The translations under genes were made by a program, and so were the position numbers. Below, one piece after another: positions 35,502-44,383 of a stretch of DNA of 64,000 bases (its first letter is position 1; every line of letters begins with the position of its first letter). Source of the DNA: Gracilibacillus kekensis (GTDB taxonomy: Bacteria > Bacillota > Bacilli > Bacillales > Amphibacillaceae); contig NZ_FRCZ01000009.1 in assembly GCF_900143085.1 (NCBI RefSeq), positions 1 to 64,000 on the forward strand, read 5' to 3'. A model generated the notes under the pieces. It did not search any database, was not told the DNA's origin, and was given only the letters and a program-made list of their open reading frames with translations.

Positions 35502-35837
35502 TTACTTTTCCTCCAATTTATTCATTTTTTCATACATTTCTACCATCTCAATTGCTAATTCTTTAACAGTCATTGCTGTCATTAAATGATCTTGAGCATG
35601 GACTAAAATTAGCGGGATCTGTACTTGCTTACCACTAGCTTCATCTTGTAAAAGCTTAGTTTGTTCGTGATGAGCTTTCACAAATTCTTGATCAGCTGCT
35701 TCAATTTTTTCTTTTGCTTCTTTCATATTATTTACTTTTGCTAATTTGATAGCTTCCATAGCAAATGATTTAGCATTCCCTGAATGTAAAATAATCGAAA
35801 ATGAAAGCACTTGTAATTTTTCATTTTCTTGTGACAT
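35502..35837 (-). CDS. PTS EIIA, lactose/cellobiose family
   Basis: A 111-residue helical EIIA. Family features are IILHSGNAKSFAMEAIKLAK near the N-terminus and the phospho-histidine in LILVHAQDHLMTAMTVKELA. It lies 2 bp after the EIIC gene and 1 bp before EIIB. It passes phosphate from HPr to EIIB. Confidence 0.93.
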   Translation of the reverse strand: MSQENEKLQVLSFSIILHSGNAKSFAMEAIKLAKVNNMKEAKEKIEAADQEFVKAHHEQTKLLQDEASGKQVQIPLILVHAQDHLMTAMTVKELAIEMVEMYEKMNKLEEK

Positions 35838-35839
35838 AG

Positions 35840-37129
35840 TTATTCCCCCAATCGTTGCTTTAAAGTCTTAACCCCTGCTAGTACAAAAGGTATATAAATC
35901 ATAATGGATACTGCTAGATTAAATAATTGTAAGGCAATCCCCCGCCAACTTCCACCAGTAACAAGATATCCACTTATAATAGGAGGTGTTGTCCATGGTA
36001 ATAGCGCGACTGTTCTTGGTACTATACCGATATACAACGCTACATAGGTAATGATCGTTAATGTTACTGGAACTAAGACAAAAGGTATTAACATAATTGG
36101 ATTCAAAACGATTGGCAAACCAAAAATTACCGGCTCATTAATATTAAATAAACTACCTGGTGCCGACACTTTTGCAACTTCTCGGTAAGGGTGTTTTTTT
36201 TGTTTCCGAATAACAATGAAAATAGCAATCAATAATGCTATTGTTGTTCCTGAACCTCCCATAAATACGAAAGAGTCTAAAAATGGTTTTGTAACAATAT
36301 TCGGCACATCATAAGCTGACATACCTGACTGGAACAGGCTTAGATTTTCTTCTACTAACGGAATATAAATAGGTTCAATAATAGAACCAATTATGTTGGT
36401 ACCGTGCAGTCCAAAAAACCATAAGATATGGGTTAACAATGCCACTAACAATGCCGCTGGTAATGAATTACTTAAACCTTGTATTGGTTTTTGTATTGCT
36501 GTAAAGATTACCTCAAAAATACTTGTGTCAGCTAATACGGATATTAAAGACTGAGATAACCCAACAATAATTAATATGATCATAGTTGGAATTAAGGCTC
36601 TAAATGATTTTGTTACACCTGATGGTACACCTTCCGGCATTTTTATAATGAGTTTTGGGTTATTTACAAAAATTCTAAATAATTCAGTGGTTAATAATGA
36701 TATGATAATACCAACAAAAAGACCTTGTGTACCTAGCCAGTTCATATTTAAACCGAAGTCATTTGTGACAGGTACTAACATAATATAGGACGCAGAGGAT
36801 ATAAGCGATGCGGCTAACCTGTCCACATTATAACTTTTCGCCAAATTATAGGAAATTGTAAACGTTACCAATAATCCTAATACTGCAAATGTACCATTCC
36901 AGATACTTCCTCCTACTTGTTGCCAATTACCATCACCAAAAATTGCACTCATCCATTCAACAAAGTTGAACTTTCCAAAAGGTGGAAAGTTATTTATCAA
37001 AATAGCTAGTGATCCAATAATCACTAAGGGCATAATAGCAACAAAGCCATCCCTAATTGCAACCAGATGTCTTTGTGAACCAACCTTTCCGGCAAACTCA
37101 ATCAATTGTTGCATTAACTTATTACTCAT
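35840..37129 (-). CDS. PTS EIIC, lactose/cellobiose/chitobiose family
   Basis: A membrane permease of 429 residues with about ten helices, starting MSNKLMQQLIEFAGKVGSQR. Family motifs include LVAIRDGFVAIMPLVIIGS, FFGLHGTNIIGSI and FNINEPVIFGLPIVLNPI. The ATG at 37127-37129 follows GGGAGG; the frame is open 20 codons more, but that part lies inside the GH4 gene. It overlaps the GH4 gene by 8 bp. It probably imports a beta-linked disaccharide as its 6-phosphate. Confidence 0.93.
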   Translation of the reverse strand: MSNKLMQQLIEFAGKVGSQRHLVAIRDGFVAIMPLVIIGSLAILINNFPPFGKFNFVEWMSAIFGDGNWQQVGGSIWNGTFAVLGLLVTFTISYNLAKSYNVDRLAASLISSASYIMLVPVTNDFGLNMNWLGTQGLFVGIIISLLTTELFRIFVNNPKLIIKMPEGVPSGVTKSFRALIPTMIILIIVGLSQSLISVLADTSIFEVIFTAIQKPIQGLSNSLPAALLVALLTHILWFFGLHGTNIIGSIIEPIYIPLVEENLSLFQSGMSAYDVPNIVTKPFLDSFVFMGGSGTTIALLIAIFIVIRKQKKHPYREVAKVSAPGSLFNINEPVIFGLPIVLNPIMLIPFVLVPVTLTIITYVALYIGIVPRTVALLPWTTPPIISGYLVTGGSWRGIALQLFNLAVSIMIYIPFVLAGVKTLKQRLGE

Positions 37130-38450
37130 CTCCCGTGCCTCCCTTATTAAATTGTGGCAAGTATTCTTTATGCGCACATAGCAATTCATCTAAAAGAGAT
37201 TTTATTTTTCTTTCATCCTTTATAAGTGGATTTGCAATAAAGGCTTGATAAGCTAGATTATAATCACCACTAATGCTTGCCAATATAACCAACTCTTCAA
37301 AGGCTTTCATTTGTAAAATATCTCCTTTGATTTGTGGAGGTAACGAACCAATCGCAATAGGTTTTGGACCATTTTTTGTAATAAAACAATTCACTTCAAT
37401 CACAGAATCATTTGGCAAGTCAGCAATTGCTCCATTGTTACAAGCGTTAACTGTTTGGATATCTCCCTTATTATTATATATGGAATCGATTAAGCTACAA
37501 GCTACATCACTATAAAAGGCTCCACCTCTTTCCTCTAATTGCTTTGGTTTAACGTTTAGATCTTTATTACTATAGATAGTAAATAATGATTTCTCCAAAT
37601 TTTTCACTACTTTTGCTCTTGTTCCATGTTCCTTTAAAGCTTCTTTATCCTTTGTAAGAATATCTGTTGTTTGATAGTAATATTGATGATAAGGATTTGG
37701 AAGTAATTTCATACTATTAATAAATCCTTTGGACCATCCCAGGCTAACTATATTTGCAGGAGAATAATCTAACTTTTCATTAGCTAAATTTGTTAACACT
37801 TCATTTGTGCGGTCAATTCCATCCACAAACACTCTTTGTCCAAATACAAAATGATTCATACCAACAAACTCTATTTTCACTTGGTTTGGATTTGCATTGA
37901 GAATTTCAGCTGTTGAATGACGCATGTTAAACGGAATATTACATACTCCAATCACTCTTTTATGAGCTGAATGTTTTAGTAATGCCTCTGTAATAATTCC
38001 AGCTGGATTTGTAAAATTAATTATCCATGCATTTGGACATATTTCTTGAACATCCTCAGCTAATTCTAATAAAACAGGAATAGTACGAAAAGCTTTCATT
38101 ATGCCTCCAGCACCATTGGTTTCTTGTCCGATGAAACCATGCCTTAGTGGAATTCTCTCATCCTTTTCTCTTGCGTCGAGCCCACCGACACGGATTTGAG
38201 TTGAAACAAAATCTGCATTCCTCAATGCTTTTTTTCGATCTAGTGTCCAATTGACTTGTATTGGTTCACCAGATTTTTCAATCATTCTTTCTGCTAATTT
38301 CGCTATGGTTATTACTTTATCTTTACCTTCTTCAACATCTACTAAAGCAATTTCGGTAATTGGTAAACTTTTATAACGACGAATAATTCCCTCAATTATT
38401 TCAGGAGTATAGCTTGACCCCCCACCTATAACAACTAACTTTACTGACAT
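37122..38450 (-). CDS. GH4 6-phospho-beta-glycosidase
   Basis: A family 4 glycoside hydrolase of 442 residues using NAD and a divalent metal to hydrolyse phosphorylated disaccharides from the PTS. The NAD fold reads LVVIGGGSSYTPEIIEGI. Metal ligands are the cysteine in VIGVCNIPFNMRH and the histidine in EFVGMNHFVFG; NFTNPAGIIT is also conserved. It leads the PTS operon. GH4 enzymes of this type act on cellobiose-6-P or, in the Chb pathway, on deacetylated chitobiose-6-P. The neighbouring ChbG-like gene favours the latter. Confidence 0.92.
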   Translation of the reverse strand: MSVKLVVIGGGSSYTPEIIEGIIRRYKSLPITEIALVDVEEGKDKVITIAKLAERMIEKSGEPIQVNWTLDRKKALRNADFVSTQIRVGGLDAREKDERIPLRHGFIGQETNGAGGIMKAFRTIPVLLELAEDVQEICPNAWIINFTNPAGIITEALLKHSAHKRVIGVCNIPFNMRHSTAEILNANPNQVKIEFVGMNHFVFGQRVFVDGIDRTNEVLTNLANEKLDYSPANIVSLGWSKGFINSMKLLPNPYHQYYYQTTDILTKDKEALKEHGTRAKVVKNLEKSLFTIYSNKDLNVKPKQLEERGGAFYSDVACSLIDSIYNNKGDIQTVNACNNGAIADLPNDSVIEVNCFITKNGPKPIAIGSLPPQIKGDILQMKAFEELVILASISGDYNLAYQAFIANPLIKDERKIKSLLDELLCAHKEYLPQFNKGGTGDE

Positions 38451-38542
38451 ACTACTGCTCCTCTCTTATTTTCTTGATGATTTAGAATTTTAATCTGAAT
38501 TATTAATTTGAGTTCAACAAAATGTATCATACGAATTTATAA

Positions 38543-38597
38543 ATGTAAATACAATTAAATAAAAAACGTTATTCATAATTACATTTGTAATACAAAT
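38543..38597. promoter_or_regulatory. Candidate operators for the divergent GntR regulator
   Basis: The intergenic region contains a perfect odd palindrome ATTTGTAATACAAAT (38583-38597) and a related TGTAAATACA element (around 38545-38554). Both are TGTA-(1-2)-TACA dyads between the divergent GH4-PTS and GntR-ChbG units, the expected place for the GntR regulator. Confidence 0.5.
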
Positions 38598-38649
38598 TTT
38601 TTTTTAGTAAACTTAGTATGTCAAACTTTTATGAATGAAGGAGACTACA

Positions 38650-39384
38650 ATGGATAAAAAGCAGTCATTACATACTCATATAAAAAACGAATTATTATCA
38701 AGAATTAAAAACAGTACATTTCAAAAGGGTGAAAAAATCCCCACTGAGTTAGAACTGTGTAAAGAATTTGATGTAAGTAGAACTACCGTAAGAGCAGCAT
38801 TAAACCAATTAACATTAGAAGGTTATCTTGAAAGAGTTCAAGGAAGAGGTACATTTGTTGCAGACAAGAAAGTATCTCAAACACTTTCTCAAACAGTAAA
38901 ACGCTACATTGACCAAATAGAAGTACAAGGTAAAATAGCGGAAATTATTTTGATAAACCTTTCTGTTATTCCTGCAACTACATCTCTTCAAGCAGCATTA
39001 AATGTTCCATTAAATGACCCTATTCAAAAAATCGAGCGAGTTAGAAAAGCAAATAATTCTCCGACTCAATATGAAATATCCTATATTCCTTGGAACGTTG
39101 CGCCAGGTATTACAAAAGAGCAGGCAGAAACCTCTTTATATAAAGCACTAAAAAATGATTTTCATGTATCTATTGCTAAAACTACGGAGCATATTGAAAT
39201 TGCTTTATCAGACGAAACTACTTCTTATTATTTAAATTCAGAAATCGGTCTGCCTTGCTTCTATATTGAAACCGTTGCTGATAATAATGACGGGGATAAA
39301 ATCGAATATTCCCAATCCTATTTCCGAGGCGATAAAACCAATTTTGTTATCGAAAGGTATTATCCAGATAAAGACGAAGAATAA
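38650..39384 (+). CDS. GntR/HutC-family regulator of the disaccharide PTS
   Basis: A 244-residue regulator with a winged helix (LHTHIKNELLSRIKNSTF, PTELELCKEFDVSRTTVRAA, VQGRGTFVADK) and a UTRA domain (to KTNFVIERYY). GAAGGAG sets the ATG at 38650, five codons after an earlier possible start. It is divergent from the GH4-PTS operon and 13 bp upstream of chbG, so it probably senses a phosphorylated disaccharide and controls both directions. Confidence 0.88.
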   Translation: MDKKQSLHTHIKNELLSRIKNSTFQKGEKIPTELELCKEFDVSRTTVRAALNQLTLEGYLERVQGRGTFVADKKVSQTLSQTVKRYIDQIEVQGKIAEIILINLSVIPATTSLQAALNVPLNDPIQKIERVRKANNSPTQYEISYIPWNVAPGITKEQAETSLYKALKNDFHVSIAKTTEHIEIALSDETTSYYLNSEIGLPCFYIETVADNNDGDKIEYSQSYFRGDKTNFVIERYYPDKDEE

Positions 39385-39397
39385 GGAGAAAACTAGA

Positions 39398-40096
39398 ATG
39401 AATATTTTATTTAATGCCGATGATTTTGGATTAACTAGAGGAGTTTCTGATGGTATTATACAGGCACATAAAAATGGGGTAGTCTCCTCAACTACATTAA
39501 TGATGAATGGGATAGCCACCGATTATGCAGTAAATATAGCTAAACGCACACCTTCTCTAAAAGTCGGGATACACCTTACCCTAACATGGGGAAAACCATT
39601 ACATTCAAATGTATCAAGTCTTATTGACGCTCAAGGTTATTTTATATTTACCAATCAGTTTCGAGACTTTAACTTACCAGATATAAATGAGGTAAAAAAA
39701 GAATGGCAAGCACAAATAGAGGCATTCTTACAAACTGGTCTAACACTTCATCACATCGATAGCCATCATCATATTCATGGATGGGAACCTTTAAAAGAGA
39801 TGGTCATCGAACTGGCGACTGAATACAAAGTTCCGGTAAGATATACAGATTCATTAAAAGATCAACCTGAAATTTTACTTACGAATTCCCTTTGGTTAGG
39901 ATTTTATTCTGATGGGATATACAAAGATATCTTTAAGCAACTAAAACATAAAGATCAAAAATCTATTGAAGTGATGACACATCCCGGCTTCATGGACTTA
40001 GACTTAGTGAATGAAAGTTCCTATACTTCAGCCAGAGAAGAGGAAATTGAAATACTATGCCAACTTGACCCACCAAATTGGGTAAAAATACTTTAA
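39398..40096 (+). CDS. chbG: ChbG/YdjC-family chitooligosaccharide deacetylase
   Basis: A 232-residue metal-dependent deacetylase. Metal ligands are visible as LFNADDFGLTRGV (Asp pair), VGIHLTLTWGKPL (His) and HIDSHHHIHGW (His cluster). ChbG removes one acetyl group from chitobiose-6-phosphate so that the GH4 enzyme can cleave it, as established for the E. coli chb operon. AAGGAG 10 nt before ATG 39398 decides the start; an in-frame extension overlaps the regulator gene. Its presence is the best clue that the adjacent PTS takes up N,N'-diacetylchitobiose. Confidence 0.87.
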   Translation: MNILFNADDFGLTRGVSDGIIQAHKNGVVSSTTLMMNGIATDYAVNIAKRTPSLKVGIHLTLTWGKPLHSNVSSLIDAQGYFIFTNQFRDFNLPDINEVKKEWQAQIEAFLQTGLTLHHIDSHHHIHGWEPLKEMVIELATEYKVPVRYTDSLKDQPEILLTNSLWLGFYSDGIYKDIFKQLKHKDQKSIEVMTHPGFMDLDLVNESSYTSAREEEIEILCQLDPPNWVKIL

Positions 40097-40350
40097 TGAC
40101 TCAGAATGAGATAAGTCAACGAATATTTAAACACATATCTAGTATCGCACCTGCTACAATCAAGATAAACCGATTAGCACATATAAAGATTGAGCTACTT
40201 TCTTCCTGCATCAACCACCAAACCTGATTCAACTAACTTCATAGAGTACTCGTTTAATTGTTTTTGACATAATGTTGCCTCCTAAAAAAGATGTACATAT
40301 GTTTTATTAGGTCAGTCATAAACGGAACAAGCTGTGGATCATGGATCTAA

Positions 40351-41034
40351 TTATTTATTTTTTAAAGTTTCTAATACTTTACTGTTAAATAAATGTTCAT
40401 ATGACTGATAAAGGCGTACACCTTTTCCAAAATGGTATTCTTGCGCCTGTACCTCATGATGAAATTTTCGGAAATTATCTCCGTTCAACCCAGAACCTGG
40501 CATAATGGCTGGACCATTATTTTTCTTTGATTTTTTTACTAAAGATATTAATGCTTCTTTACCACTAAAGCAATCATGTTCCCCGCCAGAGGTCAAAATT
40601 CTTTCCACTACATTAGCGTATTTGGTTAATACTTCATACGCTTCATCTATATCTCTTACGAAGTCAAAAGCTCGATGAAATGTTAATCGAATATCAGGGG
40701 AAATATTAATGATCTCTTCTAACAAAGCTTCGTTAATCATATGATTCTCTGTTAAAGCACCAAATACGAAATTCGTTACACCTATCTTCAGCATTTTTTG
40801 TACAGTCTTTTTCATCTCTGAAACATCTTCGTCTGAATAATGAAATCCGTTGTTATGAGGTCTAAGCATAACTTGTACTGGTATAGAAACATTCTTCGTC
40901 ACTTCTTCAACCGATTTTAAAGATGGTGTTAATCCATCTTTCTCTATTTTAGATACTAACTCTAAACGATCTACTCCTAGTTGCTCTGCATTTATTGCCT
41001 CGTATTCATTTTGTACAATTACTTCTATTATCAT
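40351..41034 (-). CDS. cutC: CutC-family protein
   Basis: A 227-residue TIM-barrel protein of the CutC family, historically called copper homeostasis proteins although the function is unsettled. Motifs are IIEVIVQNEYEAINAEQLG, DRLELVSKIEKDGLTPS, VMLRPHNNGFHYSDED, LTFHRAFDF and LTSGGEHDCFSGKEAL. Firmicutes often carry cutC among carbohydrate genes, which suggests a metabolic role. It lies downstream of decayed sequence in the uronate-type cluster and is probably intact. Confidence 0.88.
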   Translation of the reverse strand: MIIEVIVQNEYEAINAEQLGVDRLELVSKIEKDGLTPSLKSVEEVTKNVSIPVQVMLRPHNNGFHYSDEDVSEMKKTVQKMLKIGVTNFVFGALTENHMINEALLEEIINISPDIRLTFHRAFDFVRDIDEAYEVLTKYANVVERILTSGGEHDCFSGKEALISLVKKSKKNNGPAIMPGSGLNGDNFRKFHHEVQAQEYHFGKGVRLYQSYEHLFNSKVLETLKNK

Positions 41035-41361
41035 TAATAACCAACTTCTTTCTTAATAAAGTGAGACTATGATCAGGGTGTTAGCGTCTGTTTATCCTCA
41101 CTTTGCCTTGTGTTACTGAAGATTGAAGTGGGGGTCATACAGACGTTTAGCACCGTGATTAATTCTGTTAATAAACGATCACCAAACCCTAGTCCAATTA
41201 TTTTCTCATCATTATTCTGAAATTTTAAAATAGCTACTTTGGATTGATTAGCACTAACTCTTGTCCCACTGTGTATGTAGCTGGAAACCCGTTTTCTATT
41301 AATTCATTCTACTATAGAACACTCAAAATAATATTAAAAATCCAAATCAAAATTTATTGTT
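41035..41361 (-). other. Decayed coding sequence between cutC and the aldolase remnant
   Basis: The minus strand keeps protein-like frames without starts: one with ELIENGFPATYTVGQELV ending in TAG, then a shifted frame with NQSKVAILKFQ and IIGLGFGDRLLTELITVLN. They look like pieces of one or more lost genes. I cannot name the family. Confidence 0.3.
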
Positions 41362-41616
41362 TCACCGATAGTTAATATTGAGACTATTAAGATGGCGAAA
41401 AGGTATGAGTATTATGTATATCTGGAGCTCTCCCACCAACTGAAATATTAACAGCATTAAGGAAACAGCTTTTGGAGTTTCGACTGTAATTTCTAAAGTA
41501 TCCACCCCACCAACACCTAGAGCTTTAGCAATTGGTATAATATTTTCTTCGTTAGCACCTCTGATTACCGCAACTACACCACTTTCTATTATTTTACTAG
41601 TTATTATCATTATCAT
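41362..41616 (-). pseudogene. KDPG/KHG aldolase (Eda) N-terminal remnant
   Basis: The minus-strand frame starts with TSKIIESGVVAVIRGANEEN, then IPIAKALGVGGVDTLEIT and VETPKAV. This is the N-terminal third of a classical KDPG aldolase, including the catalytic-region glutamate. After about 50 residues homology stops and the frame reads unrelated sequence to a stop. A neighbouring frame continues as NAVNISVGGRAPDIHN. The Schiff-base lysine region is missing, so the enzyme is dead. The DgaF-type aldolase at 24830-25582 could replace it. Confidence 0.75.
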
Positions 41617-41723
41617 TACAGCACCTTAAACAGAATTTCATTTTAAAAGCTCTCATAATTTTTCTAAGATAGCTCACCATAATGCAATAAATTTCACACA
41701 TAAAAAATCGACTATCAATAAAT

Positions 41724-41758
41724 AAAAAAGCAGGGCTAGTTTGCAAATCAACTAACCC
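41724..41758 (-). terminator. Terminator after kduD
   Basis: On the minus strand GGGTTAGTT pairs with AACTAGCCC (one G-T pair) and TTTTTTATT follows. It ends the kduD transcription unit and separates it from the aldolase remnant. Confidence 0.8.
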
Positions 41759-41815
41759 CCTAGAAATGTCTTCTACAATTATTTCAATAACCTACCCTAA
41801 TTACGATTTATTTCT

Positions 41816-42571
41816 TTAGGAACTCATCCAGCCACCGTCAACGCATAGAATGTGACCAGTTACATAACTTGACGCTTCTGATGCTAGAAAAACAACTGGA
41901 CCTTTTAAATCTTCTGGTTTTCCCCAATGGTTTTTAGGGATCCTAGCCAAAATAGATGCACTTCTTTTTTCATCAGCACGTAAAGGGGCTGTATTGGCTG
42001 TAGCAAAATAACCAGGAGCAATAGCATTTACATTCACACCTTTACTAGCCCATTCATTTGCTAAAGATTTGGTAATTCCCACTACTGCATGCTTACTTGC
42101 TGTATAAGGCAATACCCTATTTCCACCTTGAAAAGAAAGCATAGATGCAATATTTATTATACGTCCTTCGCCATTTTCCAACATATGTTTTCCGATTTCT
42201 TTGCACAGTTTAAAAACAGCATGTTGGTTAACATCGATAACAGCGTGCCAATCTTTATCCGGAAAATTTTCAGCTTCCTCACGGCGAATAATTCCAGCAT
42301 TATTAACTAGAATATCTACTTTTCTATCAAGCCGAAGACTTTCTCTTACTACTCGAAAAATTTCTGCATCTATTGATAAATCAGCTATAATCTCATAGTA
42401 TTTGCAACCTATTTCTTCTACTAAGGATTTGGTTTCATTTGTATCACTTGAACCAACACCTATAATATCGGCTCCGGCCTCTGCAAGACCTACCGACATT
42501 GCTTGGCCTAATCCTTTTCCTGAACCCGTAACTAATGCTAGTTTACCGTCTAATGAAAATGATGATTTCAT
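41816..42571 (-). CDS. kduD: 2-dehydro-3-deoxy-D-gluconate 5-dehydrogenase (SDR)
   Basis: A classical short-chain dehydrogenase of 251 residues. The NAD motif is LALVTGSGKGLGQAM, then ILVNNAGIIRREEAENF. The catalytic Ser lies in NIASMLSFQGG and Tyr/Lys in LPYTASKHAV. The IIRREEA segment and C-terminus CVDGGWMSS fit KduD, which reduces 2,5-diketo-3-deoxygluconate to KDG in degradation of unsaturated uronates. GGAAGGAG precedes the ATG. The lyase and glycuronyl hydrolase nearby would supply the pathway. KduI is not in the window. Confidence 0.83.
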   Translation of the reverse strand: MKSSFSLDGKLALVTGSGKGLGQAMSVGLAEAGADIIGVGSSDTNETKSLVEEIGCKYYEIIADLSIDAEIFRVVRESLRLDRKVDILVNNAGIIRREEAENFPDKDWHAVIDVNQHAVFKLCKEIGKHMLENGEGRIINIASMLSFQGGNRVLPYTASKHAVVGITKSLANEWASKGVNVNAIAPGYFATANTAPLRADEKRSASILARIPKNHWGKPEDLKGPVVFLASEASSYVTGHILCVDGGWMSS

Positions 42572-42596
42572 TTTTATAATTAACTCCTTCCACCTT

Positions 42597-43310
42597 TTAC
42601 TTAAAAAACAATAGGGAATCTAAAGAAATCTCATGAATTACAACTTTTGGGTTACTATTTAGAACATAATGGATAACATCTGCAACATCTTCAGCTTGGA
42701 GAAATTTTTCTCTTGGAACATTACGACCTTCCCAAAAAGTAGTATCAATAGCCCCAGGATTTATTGTTGTAACACGAGTATTTTTTTCTTTAACTTGTAA
42801 CGCCAAACCTTGCGAAAACATATTAACTGCTGCTTTTGCTGTGCAATATAACGGAGCATTTGGATTGGCTCTTTTTGCAGCCATAGAACCAATGTTAATA
42901 ATTAATCCGCCTTCTTGTTCATTAACTTTTCTCAAAAAGTGCTTGGAACATAAAAATGTTCCCAATACATTTACGTCCATTGTCAACTTATAATCATTTA
43001 TATCCATTTCTTCAATGGCAGATGGAATGGATAACCCCGCAAGATTCAATAAAACATCGACTTTACCAAAATGACTTGCAGCAAGATCCATAAGACTCTC
43101 GACTTCACGCTCTGAGGTTACGTCTGTCGCTTTTACTAGTACTTCACTTCCTCTATCTTCTAGTTCTTGCTTTAATCTCATTAAAGGCTCTTCTTTACTT
43201 GATGCCAGTACTAATTTTACCTTTTCTTTTGCTAGTAACTCGCATAATGCAGTTCCTAATCCTCCAGTAGCACCTACTATGATAATAACTTTTTCGTTTG
43301 TATTTCCCAT
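42597..43310 (-). CDS. Short-chain dehydrogenase/reductase
   Basis: A 237-residue SDR. The cofactor motif is IIVGATGGLGTALCELLAKE, then VDVLLNLAGLSIPSAIEEM with NLAG in place of NNAG. The active site is INIGSMAAKRANPNAPLYCTAKAA (Ser, Tyr, Lys). It lies between the zinc alcohol dehydrogenase (17 bp) and kduD (25 bp) genes, clearly in one operon. It probably oxidises or reduces a sugar-acid intermediate; in some DEH pathways an SDR reduces the keturonate to KDG. The precise substrate is unknown. Confidence 0.8.
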   Translation of the reverse strand: MGNTNEKVIIIVGATGGLGTALCELLAKEKVKLVLASSKEEPLMRLKQELEDRGSEVLVKATDVTSEREVESLMDLAASHFGKVDVLLNLAGLSIPSAIEEMDINDYKLTMDVNVLGTFLCSKHFLRKVNEQEGGLIINIGSMAAKRANPNAPLYCTAKAAVNMFSQGLALQVKEKNTRVTTINPGAIDTTFWEGRNVPREKFLQAEDVADVIHYVLNSNPKVVIHEISLDSLLFFK

Positions 43311-43327
43311 GCTATCTCTCCTTTTGA

Positions 43328-44353
43328 TTAATTGGTTACTAAAATGCGCCCCAATGCTTTTCCTTCCTTCATTCTCACTAATCCATCTTCAAGATTATCT
43401 AATGACAATGTATCACTTATCATATTTTCTAATGGAAATATTTTTTTGTTTTCTATATAGCTTAGTAAGCTTACAGCTTTTTTAAAATTATCAAATGTGT
43501 AAACTCTGCTTCCTATGACACTGATCTCCTTAAAAATCACTTGTAAAATATCAAATGTTGTTTTTTCACTAGGGAAACCTACAGGTACAATCGTCCCTCT
43601 TACTTTACAAGCTGAGGTCGATAATAAAATACCCGCTTCCGATCCAGATGCTTCAAATACTTTATCAAATCCGTTCCCGTTCGTTATATTGGCGATTTTT
43701 TTATCGATATCTTCTATTTTAGGGTTTATGACAGAAAAGCCTAGTGATTCAACTAAATCAATCTTATCCGATTGAATTTCAGAAAAAACTACATTTTTTG
43801 CCCCTTCTAATGATGCAACTATTCCAACAATTAACCCTATTGGTCCTGCTCCAATTATAAATACATCATCACCCTTAGCTGTCCCTGCTCTTTCATTTAC
43901 ATGTACCCCAACCGCAAAAGGCTCTGATAAAGTAGCGATGTCATCATTCAACTCACTCGGAATTTTTACCATTTTATCTACGAATACCTTAACGTACTCT
44001 GCAAACGCACCATTCCTATGAATGCCTAGCAAATGTAAATTTTTACACACATGAGATAACCCTTTCTTACAAGCTTCACACTCCCCACAACTGATTAAAG
44101 GTTCTACACCTACTCGGTCACCTTTTTCAAACTCAGAATTTGAATCATTTATTTTCTCTATAGTGCCTATGAATTCATGGCCAAGTATTACAGGTGTTTT
44201 TGCGGTGGGATGATGGCCATCATAAATATGAAGATCGGAACCACATATGCCTGCACGAACAACTTTTATCAAACATTCTCCCTCACTTAATTCAGGGATC
44301 GGAACATCTTCAACAGATAATTTATTCCATTCTTTTAAAACTACAATTTTCAT
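43328..44353 (-). CDS. Zinc-dependent alcohol/polyol dehydrogenase
   Basis: A medium-chain dehydrogenase of 341 residues. Catalytic zinc ligands appear in RAGICGSDLHIY and ILGHEFIGTIE; the structural zinc has four cysteines in SCGECEACKKGLSHVC. The NAD fold reads VFIIGAGPIGLIVGIVA. It resembles sorbitol, L-threonine or L-galactonate/L-idonate 5-dehydrogenases. ATG 44353, after AAGGGG, is preferred over GTG 44362. Its setting in a uronate-type operon suggests a sugar acid as substrate. Confidence 0.85.
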   Translation of the reverse strand: MKIVVLKEWNKLSVEDVPIPELSEGECLIKVVRAGICGSDLHIYDGHHPTAKTPVILGHEFIGTIEKINDSNSEFEKGDRVGVEPLISCGECEACKKGLSHVCKNLHLLGIHRNGAFAEYVKVFVDKMVKIPSELNDDIATLSEPFAVGVHVNERAGTAKGDDVFIIGAGPIGLIVGIVASLEGAKNVVFSEIQSDKIDLVESLGFSVINPKIEDIDKKIANITNGNGFDKVFEASGSEAGILLSTSACKVRGTIVPVGFPSEKTTFDILQVIFKEISVIGSRVYTFDNFKKAVSLLSYIENKKIFPLENMISDTLSLDNLEDGLVRMKEGKALGRILVTN

Positions 44354-44383
44354 CTTATACACTTCCCCTTTAACTTTTTTTAT

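Noticed and set aside
40240-40285. Minus-strand GGAGG plus ATG starting MSKTIKRVLYEVS
   Set aside because: The frame stops after 13 codons. A neighbouring frame continues (QKQLNEYSMKLVESGLVVDA) to a nearby stop, but the whole is too short to assign; at most a gene remnant.
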